Positions 15,100 to 23,383 of a stretch of 64,000 nt of DNA are shown in pieces. The notes beneath the pieces are model-generated. The model was not told the DNA's origin, ran no database searches, and saw nothing but the letters and a program-made list of their open reading frames with translations. This DNA comes from Acidimicrobiia bacterium. GTDB taxonomy: Bacteria; Actinomycetota; Acidimicrobiia; Spongiisociales; ZC4RG35. Each line of letters begins with the position of its first letter. Position 1 is the first letter of the stretch. The position numbers were made by a program, and so were the translations under genes. The stretch is from contig PKRG01000012.1 in assembly GCA_017577575.1 (NCBI GenBank), positions 1-64,000 of the forward strand, written 5' to 3'.

Positions 15100-16653
15100 C
15101 TACAGCTCGGTCGGAGCCGAGACGTGGGCGGTCTCGCGCAGAGGCAGCTCGGGGAGGATCAAGACGAGGAGGAGAGCGATCACGGCGAAGGGGATCGCCA
15201 CCAAGAACACGTCGGTGATGGAGTTGGCGAAGGCCTGGATCAGCGGTTCCCGGATCTGGTCCGGCAACTGGGCGATCAGGGCAGGGCTTCCCGTCAGGTC
15301 GCCCACCGGCACCGATTCCTCCACCCCCGGCAGCAGGCGGCCGATCTCGGTGGTGAGGCGGGAGCTCATGACCGCACCGAACAGGGCAGTGCCGAACGAG
15401 CCTCCGAGGGAACGGAAGAATGTGGTGGTGGAGGTGGCGGTCCCGAGGTCCTCGAGTGACACCGCGTTCTGGACGGCGATCACCAGCACCTGCATCGTGA
15501 GGCCGAGGCCCGCGCCGAACACGAGCATGAACGCAGACGCGGTCACGAGCGACGTCTCCGGGCCCATGGTCGAGAACAGGAACAGGCCGATCGCGGCCGT
15601 GGCCATCCCGGCGATCGGGTAGCGCTTGTAGCGACCGTGGGCCGAGATGCGCCTCCCGGTGACGATCGACGTGGTGAGCATCCCCGCCATGAGGGGCACG
15701 AGGAGCAGGCCCGAGTTTGTGGCGCTGACGCCGATGACCACCTGCAGGAACAGCGGCAGGAAGACGATTCCCCCGAACATCGCCAGGCCCACGATGAACC
15801 CGCCGCTCGAGGTGATCGTGAACACCCGGTTGCGGAACAGGCGGAGAGGCAGGATCGGCTCCTCCGCCCGCTTCTCCTGGAAGAGGAAGAGCCCGAGGAG
15901 GACGACTGCCGCCACGGCCAGCCCGATGATCTGAGGCGAGCCCCAGGCGTACTGCTCGCCGCCCCACACCGTGACGAGCAGAGCGGCGCTGACCCCGGAC
16001 ACGAGGAGGGCGGCGCCCAGGTAGTCGACCGAGTGCTCCCGGCGGCGCGCCGGCAAGTGGAGGAAGCGGGCGGTGGCCAGGAGGGCGAGCAGGCCGATGG
16101 GCAGGTTGATGTAGAAAACCCACCGCCACGACAGGTTGTCGACGAAGAAGCCGCCGAGCAGCGGGCCGGAGATCGACGAGACGGCGAACACCGAGCCCAT
16201 GTAGCCCTGGTAGCGGCCGCGTTCGCGGGGCGACAGGATGTCGCCGATGATCGTCTGGGACATGACGATCAGCCCGCCGGCACCCATGCCCTGGACGGCC
16301 CGGAAGGCGATGAGCTGTCCCATCGACTGGGCGATCCCTGACAGCACCGAACCGGCCAGGAAGACCGTGATCGCGGTCTGGAACATCAGCTTCCGGCCAT
16401 AGAGGTCCGAGAGCTTCCCGTAGAGAGGGGAGCTGGCGGTGGAGGTGAGCAGGTAGGAGGTGACGACCCACGACAGGTGCTCCAGGCCGCCCAGCTCACC
16501 GACGATCGTCGGCAGGGCGGTGGCCACGATCGTCTGGTCGAGGGAGGCGAGGAACATGCCCAGCATCAAGCTGACGAAGACCAACAGGATGTCTCGTCGC
16601 GTCATCGAGGTCGCCGGCTGCCCGGCGGGGAGAGGTGCTGCAGTGTCGGTCAT
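15100..16653 (-). CDS. MFS drug:H+ antiporter, DHA2 (EmrB/QacA) family
   Basis: A 517-residue, 14-helix multidrug efflux protein. Typical markers: FLASLDQTIVATALPTIVGEL in helix 1, WVVTSYLLTSTASSPLYGKLSDLYGRK (motif A), and FRAVQGMGAGGLIVMSQTII. The start at ATG 16653 gives MTDTAAPLPAGQPATSM and overlaps the MarR stop (ATGA), so pump and regulator are one translation-coupled unit. The substrate cannot be read from sequence; a toxic hydrophobic compound that releases MarR is the usual arrangement. Confidence 0.92.
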   Translation of the reverse strand: MTDTAAPLPAGQPATSMTRRDILLVFVSLMLGMFLASLDQTIVATALPTIVGELGGLEHLSWVVTSYLLTSTASSPLYGKLSDLYGRKLMFQTAITVFLAGSVLSGIAQSMGQLIAFRAVQGMGAGGLIVMSQTIIGDILSPRERGRYQGYMGSVFAVSSISGPLLGGFFVDNLSWRWVFYINLPIGLLALLATARFLHLPARRREHSVDYLGAALLVSGVSAALLVTVWGGEQYAWGSPQIIGLAVAAVVLLGLFLFQEKRAEEPILPLRLFRNRVFTITSSGGFIVGLAMFGGIVFLPLFLQVVIGVSATNSGLLLVPLMAGMLTTSIVTGRRISAHGRYKRYPIAGMATAAIGLFLFSTMGPETSLVTASAFMLVFGAGLGLTMQVLVIAVQNAVSLEDLGTATSTTTFFRSLGGSFGTALFGAVMSSRLTTEIGRLLPGVEESVPVGDLTGSPALIAQLPDQIREPLIQAFANSITDVFLVAIPFAVIALLLVLILPELPLRETAHVSAPTEL

Positions 16654-17123
16654 TCGCGGTCCAGGAGCTCGGTGATCTCGGAGTGGAAACGTTCGATGAG
16701 CTCGACCAGGCGTTCGGCATCGTCGGGGTCCCACCCGGAGAGGATCGAGGCGAACAGCTTCCGCCGTTCCTCTTCGACCGCCTCGACCAGCGCCTCCCCT
16801 CGGGGTGTGGCGGTGGCGAGGAACGCCCTCCTGTCTTCCGGGTCGGCCTCCTTCTGCACCAGGCCCTGGCGGTCCAGGGCCGAGACGTGACGACTGAGCG
16901 TCGACGGCTCGACTCCGAAGTGCTGCGCTAGCTCGGTGATCCGAGCCGGGCCGTCCTGCACGAGACGCTTGAGCACCAGATAGGCGGAGCGTTCGATGTC
17001 GACGCCCGCCGCCCGGGCCACCCGCTGGTGGAGCCGCCGCACGGCGGCGCTGCGGGTGAGCACGGAGATCGAGCCGGCGAGCCGGTTGACGAGGGTTTCG
17101 ATGTCTACCCGGGTCGAGTTCAC
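16650..17123 (-). CDS. MarR-family transcriptional regulator
   Basis: A 157-residue winged-helix regulator: RITELAQHFGVEPSTLSRHVSALDRQGLVQ at about residues 59-88 is the recognition region, followed by the wing EADPEDRRAFLATATPRGEALVE. The start is GTG 17123, which gives MNSTRVDIETL and lies exactly 6 bases after a TATCCT -10 element, so the message is probably leaderless. An inverted repeat TGATG-TTTG-CATCA sits over the promoter, consistent with autoregulation and with control of the coupled efflux gene. Confidence 0.92.
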   Translation of the reverse strand: MNSTRVDIETLVNRLAGSISVLTRSAAVRRLHQRVARAAGVDIERSAYLVLKRLVQDGPARITELAQHFGVEPSTLSRHVSALDRQGLVQKEADPEDRRAFLATATPRGEALVEAVEEERRKLFASILSGWDPDDAERLVELIERFHSEITELLDRE

Positions 17124-17129
17124 CCGGTC

Positions 17130-17156
17130 AGGATAATGATGTTTGCATCAACCAAA
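17130..17156 (-). promoter_or_regulatory. marR promoter with overlapping MarR operator
   Basis: The -10 element TATCCT is at 17130-17135, 6 bases before the GTG start. A weak TTTGGT at 17151-17156 can serve as -35 with a 15-base spacer. Between them TGATG-TTTG-CATCA (17137-17150) is a perfect inverted repeat of the MarR-operator kind. The block TCACCCGGTCAGGATA (plus-strand reading, 17120-17135) is identical to the one before the ECF sigma gene at 56247-56262. Confidence 0.6.
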
Positions 17157-17212
17157 TAAATCGGAGGATCGGTGCGGCGTAGCCTGTCGTCTCGCGCATC
17201 GACGGAGGAATG

Positions 17213-17491
17213 ATGAGGCGTAGCTATTTGATCTGGATCGCGGTGGCGGCGCTGGTGCTCGCCGCATGCGCCGCCGGCTCCAATCCGGAGGTCTCCGCCG
17301 ACGGGGCGGGGTTCTGGCTCGGGCTGTGGCACGGCTTCATCAGCCCGGTGACGTTCGTGATCTCCCTGTTCACGGACGACGTGAGCCTCTACGAGGTCCA
17401 CAACAACGGCAACTGGTACGACTTCGGATTCGTTCTCGGGGCCGGGATCATCCTCAGCGGCGGCGGGGCAGGGGCCCGACGGCGTAGCTGA
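17213..17491 (+). CDS. Small membrane lipoprotein of unknown function
   Basis: A 92-residue protein (93 if ATG 17210 is used). It has a lipobox-type signal (YLIWIAVAALVLAACAAG) and then a hydrophobic segment FWLGLWHGFISPVTFVISLF followed by YEVHNNGNWYDFGFVLGAGIIL. Proteins with the GxWHG...FISLF...YEVHNNGxxYDFGFxLG pattern occur across many bacteria and are annotated only as hypothetical. GGAGG at 17204-17208 fits ATG 17213 (4-base spacing) better than ATG 17210. It is divergent from marR, sharing an 80-base intergenic region, so MarR might also affect it. Confidence 0.75.
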   Translation: MRRSYLIWIAVAALVLAACAAGSNPEVSADGAGFWLGLWHGFISPVTFVISLFTDDVSLYEVHNNGNWYDFGFVLGAGIILSGGGAGARRRS

Positions 17492-17545
17492 CCCACCTAC
17501 CAGTTCTTCCCTCGGGTGTGTTTAGCATCGCGCCCAATCGGGAAT

Positions 17546-17564
17546 ACCCGGCCCTCAGCCGGGT
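17546..17564 (+). other. Leader stem-loop before small lipoprotein
   Basis: ACCCGGC/GCCGGGT pairs around a CCTCA loop, 38 bases before the ATG of the next gene and after a TTTAGCAT segment that could be a -10. No T-run follows, so it is unlikely to end the upstream transcript; it may stabilise the lipoprotein message. Confidence 0.4.
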
Positions 17565-17601
17565 CATTACCCGGTCGTGGCCCTTGAAAGGAGGACCAAT
17601 C

Positions 17602-17844
17602 ATGAAGCGGAAGATACTGGCGGTGCTCAGCGCCGCCGCTTTGACAGTCAGCGTGGCCGCTTGCGGAGGCACCGAGGACGACCCGGGCACGACACTGCCG
17701 GGCGTCGACGGTGGTACCGACACCACCCTCGGCCTCCCCGATGACACTGGTGCGACCGACACCAGCGCTCCGGCCGACACCGGTGCGGCCGACACCGGTG
17801 CGACCGACACGAGTGCGGCCACCGACACCACCGCTGGTGGATGA
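17602..17844 (+). CDS. Small secreted lipoprotein with Asp/Thr/Ala-rich tail
   Basis: An 80-residue protein: signal peptide KRKILAVLSAAALTVSVAAC with a lipobox cysteine at about residue 21, then a low-complexity tail of TDT, ADTG and ATDTS units rich in Thr, Asp, Ala and Gly. This tail looks like the acidic linker of the ABC binding lipoproteins in this window but with no folded domain after it. It could be a cell-surface anchor, a truncated lipoprotein or a proteolysis bait; nothing else supports a role. AAAGGAGG at 17587-17594 supports ATG 17602. A strong stem-loop follows the stop. Confidence 0.75.
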   Translation: MKRKILAVLSAAALTVSVAACGGTEDDPGTTLPGVDGGTDTTLGLPDDTGATDTSAPADTGAADTGATDTSAATDTTAGG

Positions 17845-17868
17845 CATCTGATCCGACTTCGGATCGTG

Positions 17869-17896
17869 AAAGGGAGGCCCTTCGGGGCCTCCCTTT
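17869..17896 (+). terminator. Stem-loop terminator
   Basis: A perfect 12-base stem AAAGGGAGGCCC/GGGCCTCCCTTT around a TTCG tetraloop, 24 bases after the lipoprotein stop. GATCCGA/TCGGATC at 17850-17865 forms a second smaller hairpin. The T-run is short, as is common in GC-rich genomes. Confidence 0.8.
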
Positions 17897-17932
17897 CGCG
17901 TCGGATCTCCACTGCGACGATCTCCGAGGGGG

Positions 17933-18487
17933 TCAACCCGTGGACGGGTCGGACCGGAAGGCCATTCCGCGGGCGGCGAGATCCTCGGAGAGGATGCGGA
18001 TCGCCCGCGGTCCCACGCCGTGGAGGGCGAGCAGCTCCTGCTCGCTGCGGGCGGCGACGTCGGCCAGCGATGTGATGCCGGCGCCGGCCAGTGCGCGAGT
18101 CGCCGGGCCGCCGAGGCTCGCCGGCAGGTCGCCCACCTCGCCTGGTTTCGCTTCTTCGGCCGCGGCCAGGGCTGCCGCCAGCCGCTTCGGCGCCCGGTGG
18201 AGCCATGCCCGCTTCACCAGGTAGTTGAGTGCCTGGCCGTTGAGGTCGGTGAGCGGGATCGCGACGCCGATCGACGTGCCCTGGCGCACCACCTCCTCGG
18301 CCGTCGGGTGGTCGGCGAGGGCGGCTTCGACGTCTTCGGGGGAGAGGCGGAGTCGGACTTCGCCGCCGGGAGTGACCGATGCGAATCCCTCGTTCCGCAC
18401 GTAGTACGCCACCGCGCCGAAATGGGTCCTCTCTTCGACCTCGGGCAGGCCGAGAGCGGCCTTTCTCAGCTGTGCTTCTGTCGTCAT
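17933..18487 (-). CDS. MmcQ/YjbR-like protein with C-terminal helix-hairpin-helix domain
   Basis: A 184-residue fusion. The N-terminal ~115 residues match the YjbR/MmcQ fold (LPEVEERTHFGAVAYYVRNEGFASV, then LSPEDVEAAL and a basic WLHRAPKRLAAAL). From about residue 130, PATRALAGAGITSLADVAARSEQELLALHGVGPRAIRILSEDL is a helix-hairpin-helix module of the kind that binds DNA. YjbR folds are proposed DNA-binding proteins; no enzyme activity is established. It sits alone, in head-to-tail orientation with the unknown protein upstream. Confidence 0.82.
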   Translation of the reverse strand: MTTEAQLRKAALGLPEVEERTHFGAVAYYVRNEGFASVTPGGEVRLRLSPEDVEAALADHPTAEEVVRQGTSIGVAIPLTDLNGQALNYLVKRAWLHRAPKRLAAALAAAEEAKPGEVGDLPASLGGPATRALAGAGITSLADVAARSEQELLALHGVGPRAIRILSEDLAARGMAFRSDPSTG

Positions 18488-18567
18488 CCGTCGTCGACCC
18501 TAGCGGTGGCCGACTTCGGCGGGCCATGCGAATTCGGGCGGTTCGGCGGTTCCTCCTGGGTACCGTC

Positions 18568-19038
18568 CTAACCGTCACGCACGGATGTGCGGGATCGGCC
18601 GACTCGGGATCGTGCCTCCAGCAGGCTCTCTTCGACCTCGCAGATGCGCTTCCGCTGCGACTTCAGGAGATCGCGCACGTCCGGCGGCCATCGATCGTCC
18701 AGCAACCGGTCCCAGATCTGTTGGATGACGCGCACCGCGTTGATGGCGACGGTGAGCAGGACCGTGTCGTTCGACGACGCCACGTCGAACGCCACCGTGT
18801 GCCAGCGGGGGTTCAGGACCCAGCTGCCGCGCAACTCGCCGGGTTCGGTCATGAGCGACAGGAACTCGAGCTCCTGGCCTAGGTCCCGCAGTGCCTGGCG
18901 CGACTTCTCGACGATGTCTCGGGCGGAATCGTGGCCGAGGCGGCCGAGCACCTTTGCGAGCACGCCGTCGGCGTTCTCCAGATAGCTCGCCACCGCGAAG
19001 GCGACCTCCCCCAAGTCGTGCCCGTCGCTGAGATGCAT
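18568..19038 (-). CDS. Hypothetical protein (unrecognised, alpha-helical)
   Basis: A 156-residue soluble protein with no family I recognise. It begins MHLSDGHDLGEVAFAVASYLENADGVLAKVLGRLGHDSARDIVEKSR, looks mostly helical, has a central segment GELRGSWVLNPRWHTVAFDVASSNDTVLLTVAINAV, and a basic C-terminus. The start at ATG 19038 follows GGGGGGA; a TTG four codons upstream would overlap that ribosome site and is less likely. It has its own intergenic region of about 230 bases on the rnpB side and may be monocistronic. Confidence 0.65.
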   Translation of the reverse strand: MHLSDGHDLGEVAFAVASYLENADGVLAKVLGRLGHDSARDIVEKSRQALRDLGQELEFLSLMTEPGELRGSWVLNPRWHTVAFDVASSNDTVLLTVAINAVRVIQQIWDRLLDDRWPPDVRDLLKSQRKRICEVEESLLEARSRVGRSRTSVRDG

Positions 19039-19269
19039 CAGTCCCCCCAATCGCGGATCGTCGATTGCAACCGTGTGCAGTCTTGCCGGTTATTTAAGAT
19101 CGCCCGACGGCCGTTCACGTAAAGCCGGCATGTGTCGTTCCTCCGCGGCGCCCGCCAGATGGAGAGGTGCCGGCGGACGATGAATCCGGCGTCTCCGAGG
19201 CGTCGGCATCGGACGTACCGACAGATTGGGGTCACCCGCATGGCGAAGGATCGGAGATCCGCACACACG

Positions 19270-19293
19270 AGGAGCCCCCTTGCGGGGGCTCCT
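19270..19293 (-). terminator. rnpB terminator stem-loop
   Basis: AGGAGCCCCC/GGGGGCTCCT around TTGC gives a perfect 10-base stem just after the 3' end of the RNase P RNA. No long T-run follows on the minus strand. The remaining bases 19039-19269 hold no gene that I can support. Confidence 0.75.
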
Positions 19294-19302
19294 CCACGTA
19301 TC

Positions 19303-19662
<360 letters not shown>

Positions 19663-19715
19663 GCAATCACTGTAACGCCACATAGGTCCCGAGTATTCGG
19701 GCTCTCCGCCCGGCG

Positions 19716-21203
19716 TCAGTCGAGTCTTCGACCGTAGAAGCGCAACGCCGGGTACAGCTCCTGGTAGATGGGGTGGTGCGAGTCGTAGTGGGAGGCGGCG
19801 TCGCCGGGCTCGGCCACCGGCTGCACGGTGACCGTGGCGGCACATGCCTCGTCCGCCGTCGGGAACCAGCCGGCACCCACCGCAGCCAGCAGGGCGGCGC
19901 CGTAGGCGGCACCCTCGGCGTCGGGGATCGTGGCGATCTGGGTGCCGAGCACGTCGGCGAGGATTTGGCACCACAGCTGCGAACGGGTCCCTCCGCCGGA
20001 GGCGCGTATTTCATGGGGCCGGGCCAGGCCGGTCTCCATCATGAGCTGCAGCGAATCCCGCAGGCCGTAGGCGACGCCCTCCAGCACCGCCCGGGTCATG
20101 TGCCGCAGGTCGTGGCGGACGGTGAGGCCGACGAAGGCCCCCCGGGCGTGCGGGTCGGGATGCGGCGTCCGTTCTCCCGACAGGTAGGGGAGGAACATGA
20201 GGCCCTCCGCGCCCGGCTCCACCTCGGCGGCCCCGGCCACCAACTCGTCGAACGATTTGTCGGGAGCGACGGCGTCACGCAGCCAGCGCAGGCTCCCCGC
20301 CGCCGACAGCATCACTCCCATCAGGTGCCAGCGATCGGGAACGGCGTGGCAGAAGGCATGGAGGCGGCCCTCCGCCTGGGTGAACGGCTCCTCGGTGGCG
20401 GCGAACACCACACCCGAGGTGCCGAGGGACAGGGCGACGATGCCGGGCCTGATCGCCCCGACGCCCACGGCGTTGGCCGACTGGTCGCCACCCCCGGCGA
20501 CCACCGGGGTCCCGGCCCGCAGGCCGGTGGCTTCGGCGGCGGCCGCGCTCAGGGCACCGGTCACGTCCGGCCCCTCGTGGGTGTCGGGGAACAAGGACCT
20601 GTCCAGGCCCAGGGCGTCCAGGATCTCGTCGGACCAGGTGCGGCGGGCCAGGTCGAAGAGGATGGTCCCGGACCCGTCGGCGACGTCGATGGCGAACTCG
20701 CCGGTCAGCCGGTAGCGGACGTAGTCCTTGGGGAGGAGGATGTGGCGCACCCGTTCCCAGTTCTCCGGCTCGTGGCGCTGCACCCACAACAGCTTCGGGG
20801 CGGTGAAGCCGGTGAGGGCGTCGTTGCCGGTGATCTGGATCAGCCGCTCCTTTCCGATCCGGCGGCGGATCTCGTCACATTCCTCTTCGGTGCGCTGGTC
20901 GTTCCACAGGATCGCCGGGCGCACCACCTCGCCCGCATCGTCGAGCAGCACCGAGCCGTGCATCTGGCCGGTCAACCCGATGGCGGCTACCTCGTCGGCG
21001 GAGACACCCGTCTGGTCGAGAGCCTTGCGGATGGCCCCGACCGCCGCGTCCCACCAGTATCTCGGGTCCTGCTCGCTCCACAACGGCCGGGGCGTGTCGT
21101 AGGGGTACTCGACGCTTCCCACTCCGACGACCTTCCCCGTCTCGTCGACCAGCAGCGCCTTGGTGGCCGTGGTCGACACGTCCATGCCCAACACGTAGCT
21201 CAT
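19716..21203 (-). CDS. xylB: Xylulokinase
   Basis: A 495-residue FGGY-family kinase that phosphorylates D-xylulose to xylulose-5-phosphate. Markers: GMDVSTTATKALLVD at the N-terminus, IGLTGQMHGSVLLDDAGEVVRPAILWNDQR, FTAPKLLWVQRHEPENW, DVADGSGTILFD, VVAGGGDQSANAVGVGAI and ASGGGTRSQLWCQILADVLG. MHGSV with AILWNDQR is characteristic of xylulokinase over glycerol or ribulose kinases. The start at ATG 21203 overlaps the mutarotase-like stop (ATGA). It is the last gene of the xylose operon and ends just before rnpB; no terminator with a T-run was found in the 53 bases between. Confidence 0.95.
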   Translation of the reverse strand: MSYVLGMDVSTTATKALLVDETGKVVGVGSVEYPYDTPRPLWSEQDPRYWWDAAVGAIRKALDQTGVSADEVAAIGLTGQMHGSVLLDDAGEVVRPAILWNDQRTEEECDEIRRRIGKERLIQITGNDALTGFTAPKLLWVQRHEPENWERVRHILLPKDYVRYRLTGEFAIDVADGSGTILFDLARRTWSDEILDALGLDRSLFPDTHEGPDVTGALSAAAAEATGLRAGTPVVAGGGDQSANAVGVGAIRPGIVALSLGTSGVVFAATEEPFTQAEGRLHAFCHAVPDRWHLMGVMLSAAGSLRWLRDAVAPDKSFDELVAGAAEVEPGAEGLMFLPYLSGERTPHPDPHARGAFVGLTVRHDLRHMTRAVLEGVAYGLRDSLQLMMETGLARPHEIRASGGGTRSQLWCQILADVLGTQIATIPDAEGAAYGAALLAAVGAGWFPTADEACAATVTVQPVAEPGDAASHYDSHHPIYQELYPALRFYGRRLD

Positions 21204-22048
21204 GTGCCCTCCTCGACGATCCTGGCCAGTGCCTCCTCGGGGTCCTCGCAGGTGCTCACGTGCCACGTCTCCCGGTGGACGGTCTCCTCGCCGGGCTCCA
21301 GGTCGACGAGCGGGCCGAGCGACTCGAGCTCCAAGAAGGCGTCGTTGCAGTACACCTGGGCGACCGCGCCGCGGTCGGCGTAGTCGGCGTCGTCCCGCGC
21401 CGGCGGGATCTCCTTGACGAACAGCTGGCCGTCGGCCATGTACCCCAGGCGCCCTGGCGCCGGGCCCGATCCCACCTTGATCTGCGGGCCGGGCCCGGCG
21501 CGGACGAGGAGGGCTGCGGGGCGCCACTCCAGACGGGGATCGGTCGGGTCCGTGTACGGCCACAGCACCATGCTGCGGTCGGCCTGGGGCGCCTGCGTCG
21601 GGTTCGGGGGGAGGGGACAGAAGGCCACCCCACCTGTGCGCAGCTGGGTGATCGCCCACGGCGCCACTCGCCGGGCCGTGTCGCCTCCGTTGAGGAGGGA
21701 GTGCTCCACCACGAGGCGCCCGTCATCCTCCCGGATGGTCACGGTCTTCTGCAGGCCGGCGCCGTCGGCGGGCGCGGACACCGAGACGACACCCTCGCCC
21801 ACTTCGACCTGGCAGGCGATGTCGTCGGACACGTAGGTGACGTCCGCCACCTCGGGGGCGGCCCACAACCTGTGGCCCCCTCGGAACCGATACGGGCCGT
21901 CGGGCCCGTCCAGCGCTACCGAGTCGTCGAGCCGGGCGAACAGGCTCGGCCGTCCCTGCCAGGACAGGTCGAGGATCCGCGGCCCGTACGACGTGGGGGC
22001 TTCGAGGGTGTACTCACCCAGCTCCACCCGAACAGGTTCTGTGGTCAC
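21200..22048 (-). CDS. Galactose-mutarotase-like (DUF4380-type) protein, probable sugar epimerase accessory
   Basis: A 282-residue beta-rich protein: GGHRLWAAPE near residue 58, LLNGGDTARRVAPWAITQLRTGGVAFCPLP around 118-150, and SLGPLVDLEPGEETVHRETWHV near the C-terminus resemble the galactose-mutarotase-like beta-sandwich used by DUF4380 proteins. It sits between xylA and xylB with GTGA/ATGA overlaps on both sides, so it probably helps interconvert xylose anomers or handle a related sugar. The mutarotase role is inference; the family has no proven reaction that I can name. The start is GTG 22048. Confidence 0.65.
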   Translation of the reverse strand: MTTEPVRVELGEYTLEAPTSYGPRILDLSWQGRPSLFARLDDSVALDGPDGPYRFRGGHRLWAAPEVADVTYVSDDIACQVEVGEGVVSVSAPADGAGLQKTVTIREDDGRLVVEHSLLNGGDTARRVAPWAITQLRTGGVAFCPLPPNPTQAPQADRSMVLWPYTDPTDPRLEWRPAALLVRAGPGPQIKVGSGPAPGRLGYMADGQLFVKEIPPARDDADYADRGAVAQVYCNDAFLELESLGPLVDLEPGEETVHRETWHVSTCEDPEEALARIVEEGT

Positions 22049-23382
22049 TCCGCCCGATCCACCGTCCAGATGGCCTTGTTGACGCGGTTCTCCAGGAGCT
22101 CCTGGCGGCCCGTGGCCGGCTTGGGCTGGAGGTCCGAGGAGAGGACCCGCTCCGACAGCGAGTCGAGGGACTCCTGGCCCGACATGATCGCCTCGCCGAG
22201 TTCGGCCGACCAGCCGGCGTACCGTTCCCGCTTGAACCGGTCCAGCGTCTCGTTCTCGATCAAGTCGGCGGCGGCCAGCAGCGCCCGGGCGATGGTGTCC
22301 ATCCCGCCGATGTGGCCGTAGAACAGGTCGGTCCGGTCGACCGACTGGCGGCGCAGCTTGGCGTCGAAGTTGAACCCGCCGGTGGTGAAGCCGCCGCCCT
22401 TCAGGATCTCGTACAGGGCGAGCGTGAGCTCGTCCACCGAGTTGGGGAACTGGTCGGTGTCCCAGCCGTTCTGGTAGTCGCCCCGGTTGGCGTCGATGGA
22501 GCCGAAGATCCCGTTCGCCACGGCATAGGCCACCTCGTGGTGGAAGCTGTGCCCGGCCAGCGTGGCGTGGTTGGCCTCGATGTTGACCTTGTACTCGTCG
22601 ACCAGGTCGTAGCGCTCGAGGAAGCCGTGCACGGTGGCCACGTCGTAGTCGTACTGGTGCTTGGTCGGCTCGGCCGGCTTGGGCTCGATGAGGAGCGTTC
22701 CTTCGAAGCCGATCTTGTGCTTGTGCTCGGCTACGAGGGTCAGGAAGCGGGCCAGCTGGTCCGCTTCCTGACGCAGGTCGGTGTTGAGGAGGGTCTCGTA
22801 GCCTTCACGGCCGCCCCACAGCACGTAGTTGGCGCCTCCCAGACGGTGGGTCGCCTCCAGGGCGTGCTTGACCTGGGCGGCTGCGAAAGCGAACACGTCG
22901 GGGTCGGGGTTGGTGGCCGCCCCGGCGGCGTAGCGAGGGTGGGAGAACAGGTTGGCGGTGCCCCACAGCAGCTTCACGCCGGTCTCGGCCATCTTCTTCT
23001 CCGCCCTGTCCACCATGTGCTCGAGGTTGCGCACCGACTCGACCAGCGAGTCCGTGTACGGGGCGATGTCGACGTCGTGGAAGCAGAAGAACGGAACGCC
23101 CAGCTTCGCGAAGAACTCGAACGCGGCGTCCATCTTCTGCTCGGCGGCCCGGAGCGGGTCGGAGGCGTCGCTGATCCACGGCCGGTCGAAGGTGCCGAAG
23201 CCGAAGATGTCGTTTCCCGCCCAGCTGAACGAGTGCCAGTAGCAGACGGCGAAACGGAGGTGGTCCTCCATGCGCTTGCCGAGCACGATGCGGTCGGGCT
23301 GGTAGACACGGAACGCCAGGTCGTTGTCGGTGTCGGGGCCTTCGTAGGGGATGCGGCCTTCCACCTCGGTGAAGAAATCCAC
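22045..23382 (-). CDS. xylA: Xylose isomerase, class II type
   Basis: A 445-residue enzyme converting D-xylose to D-xylulose with two divalent metals. Motifs: LAFRVYQPDRIVLGKRMEDHLRFAVCYWHSF, FFCFHDVD, VKLLWGTANLFSHPRYAAGA, NYVLWGGREGYETLLNTD, LIEPKPAEPTKHQYDYD, NIEANHATLAGHSFHHE and GSIDANRGD. The length and the N-terminal extension identify the class II (E. coli/Bacillus) type rather than the roughly 390-residue class I type of Streptomyces. GTGA overlap with the mutarotase-like gene downstream; one base separates it from the GH3 stop upstream. Confidence 0.96.
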   Translation of the reverse strand: MDFFTEVEGRIPYEGPDTDNDLAFRVYQPDRIVLGKRMEDHLRFAVCYWHSFSWAGNDIFGFGTFDRPWISDASDPLRAAEQKMDAAFEFFAKLGVPFFCFHDVDIAPYTDSLVESVRNLEHMVDRAEKKMAETGVKLLWGTANLFSHPRYAAGAATNPDPDVFAFAAAQVKHALEATHRLGGANYVLWGGREGYETLLNTDLRQEADQLARFLTLVAEHKHKIGFEGTLLIEPKPAEPTKHQYDYDVATVHGFLERYDLVDEYKVNIEANHATLAGHSFHHEVAYAVANGIFGSIDANRGDYQNGWDTDQFPNSVDELTLALYEILKGGGFTTGGFNFDAKLRRQSVDRTDLFYGHIGGMDTIARALLAAADLIENETLDRFKRERYAGWSAELGEAIMSGQESLDSLSERVLSSDLQPKPATGRQELLENRVNKAIWTVDRAE

Positions 23383-23383
23383 G

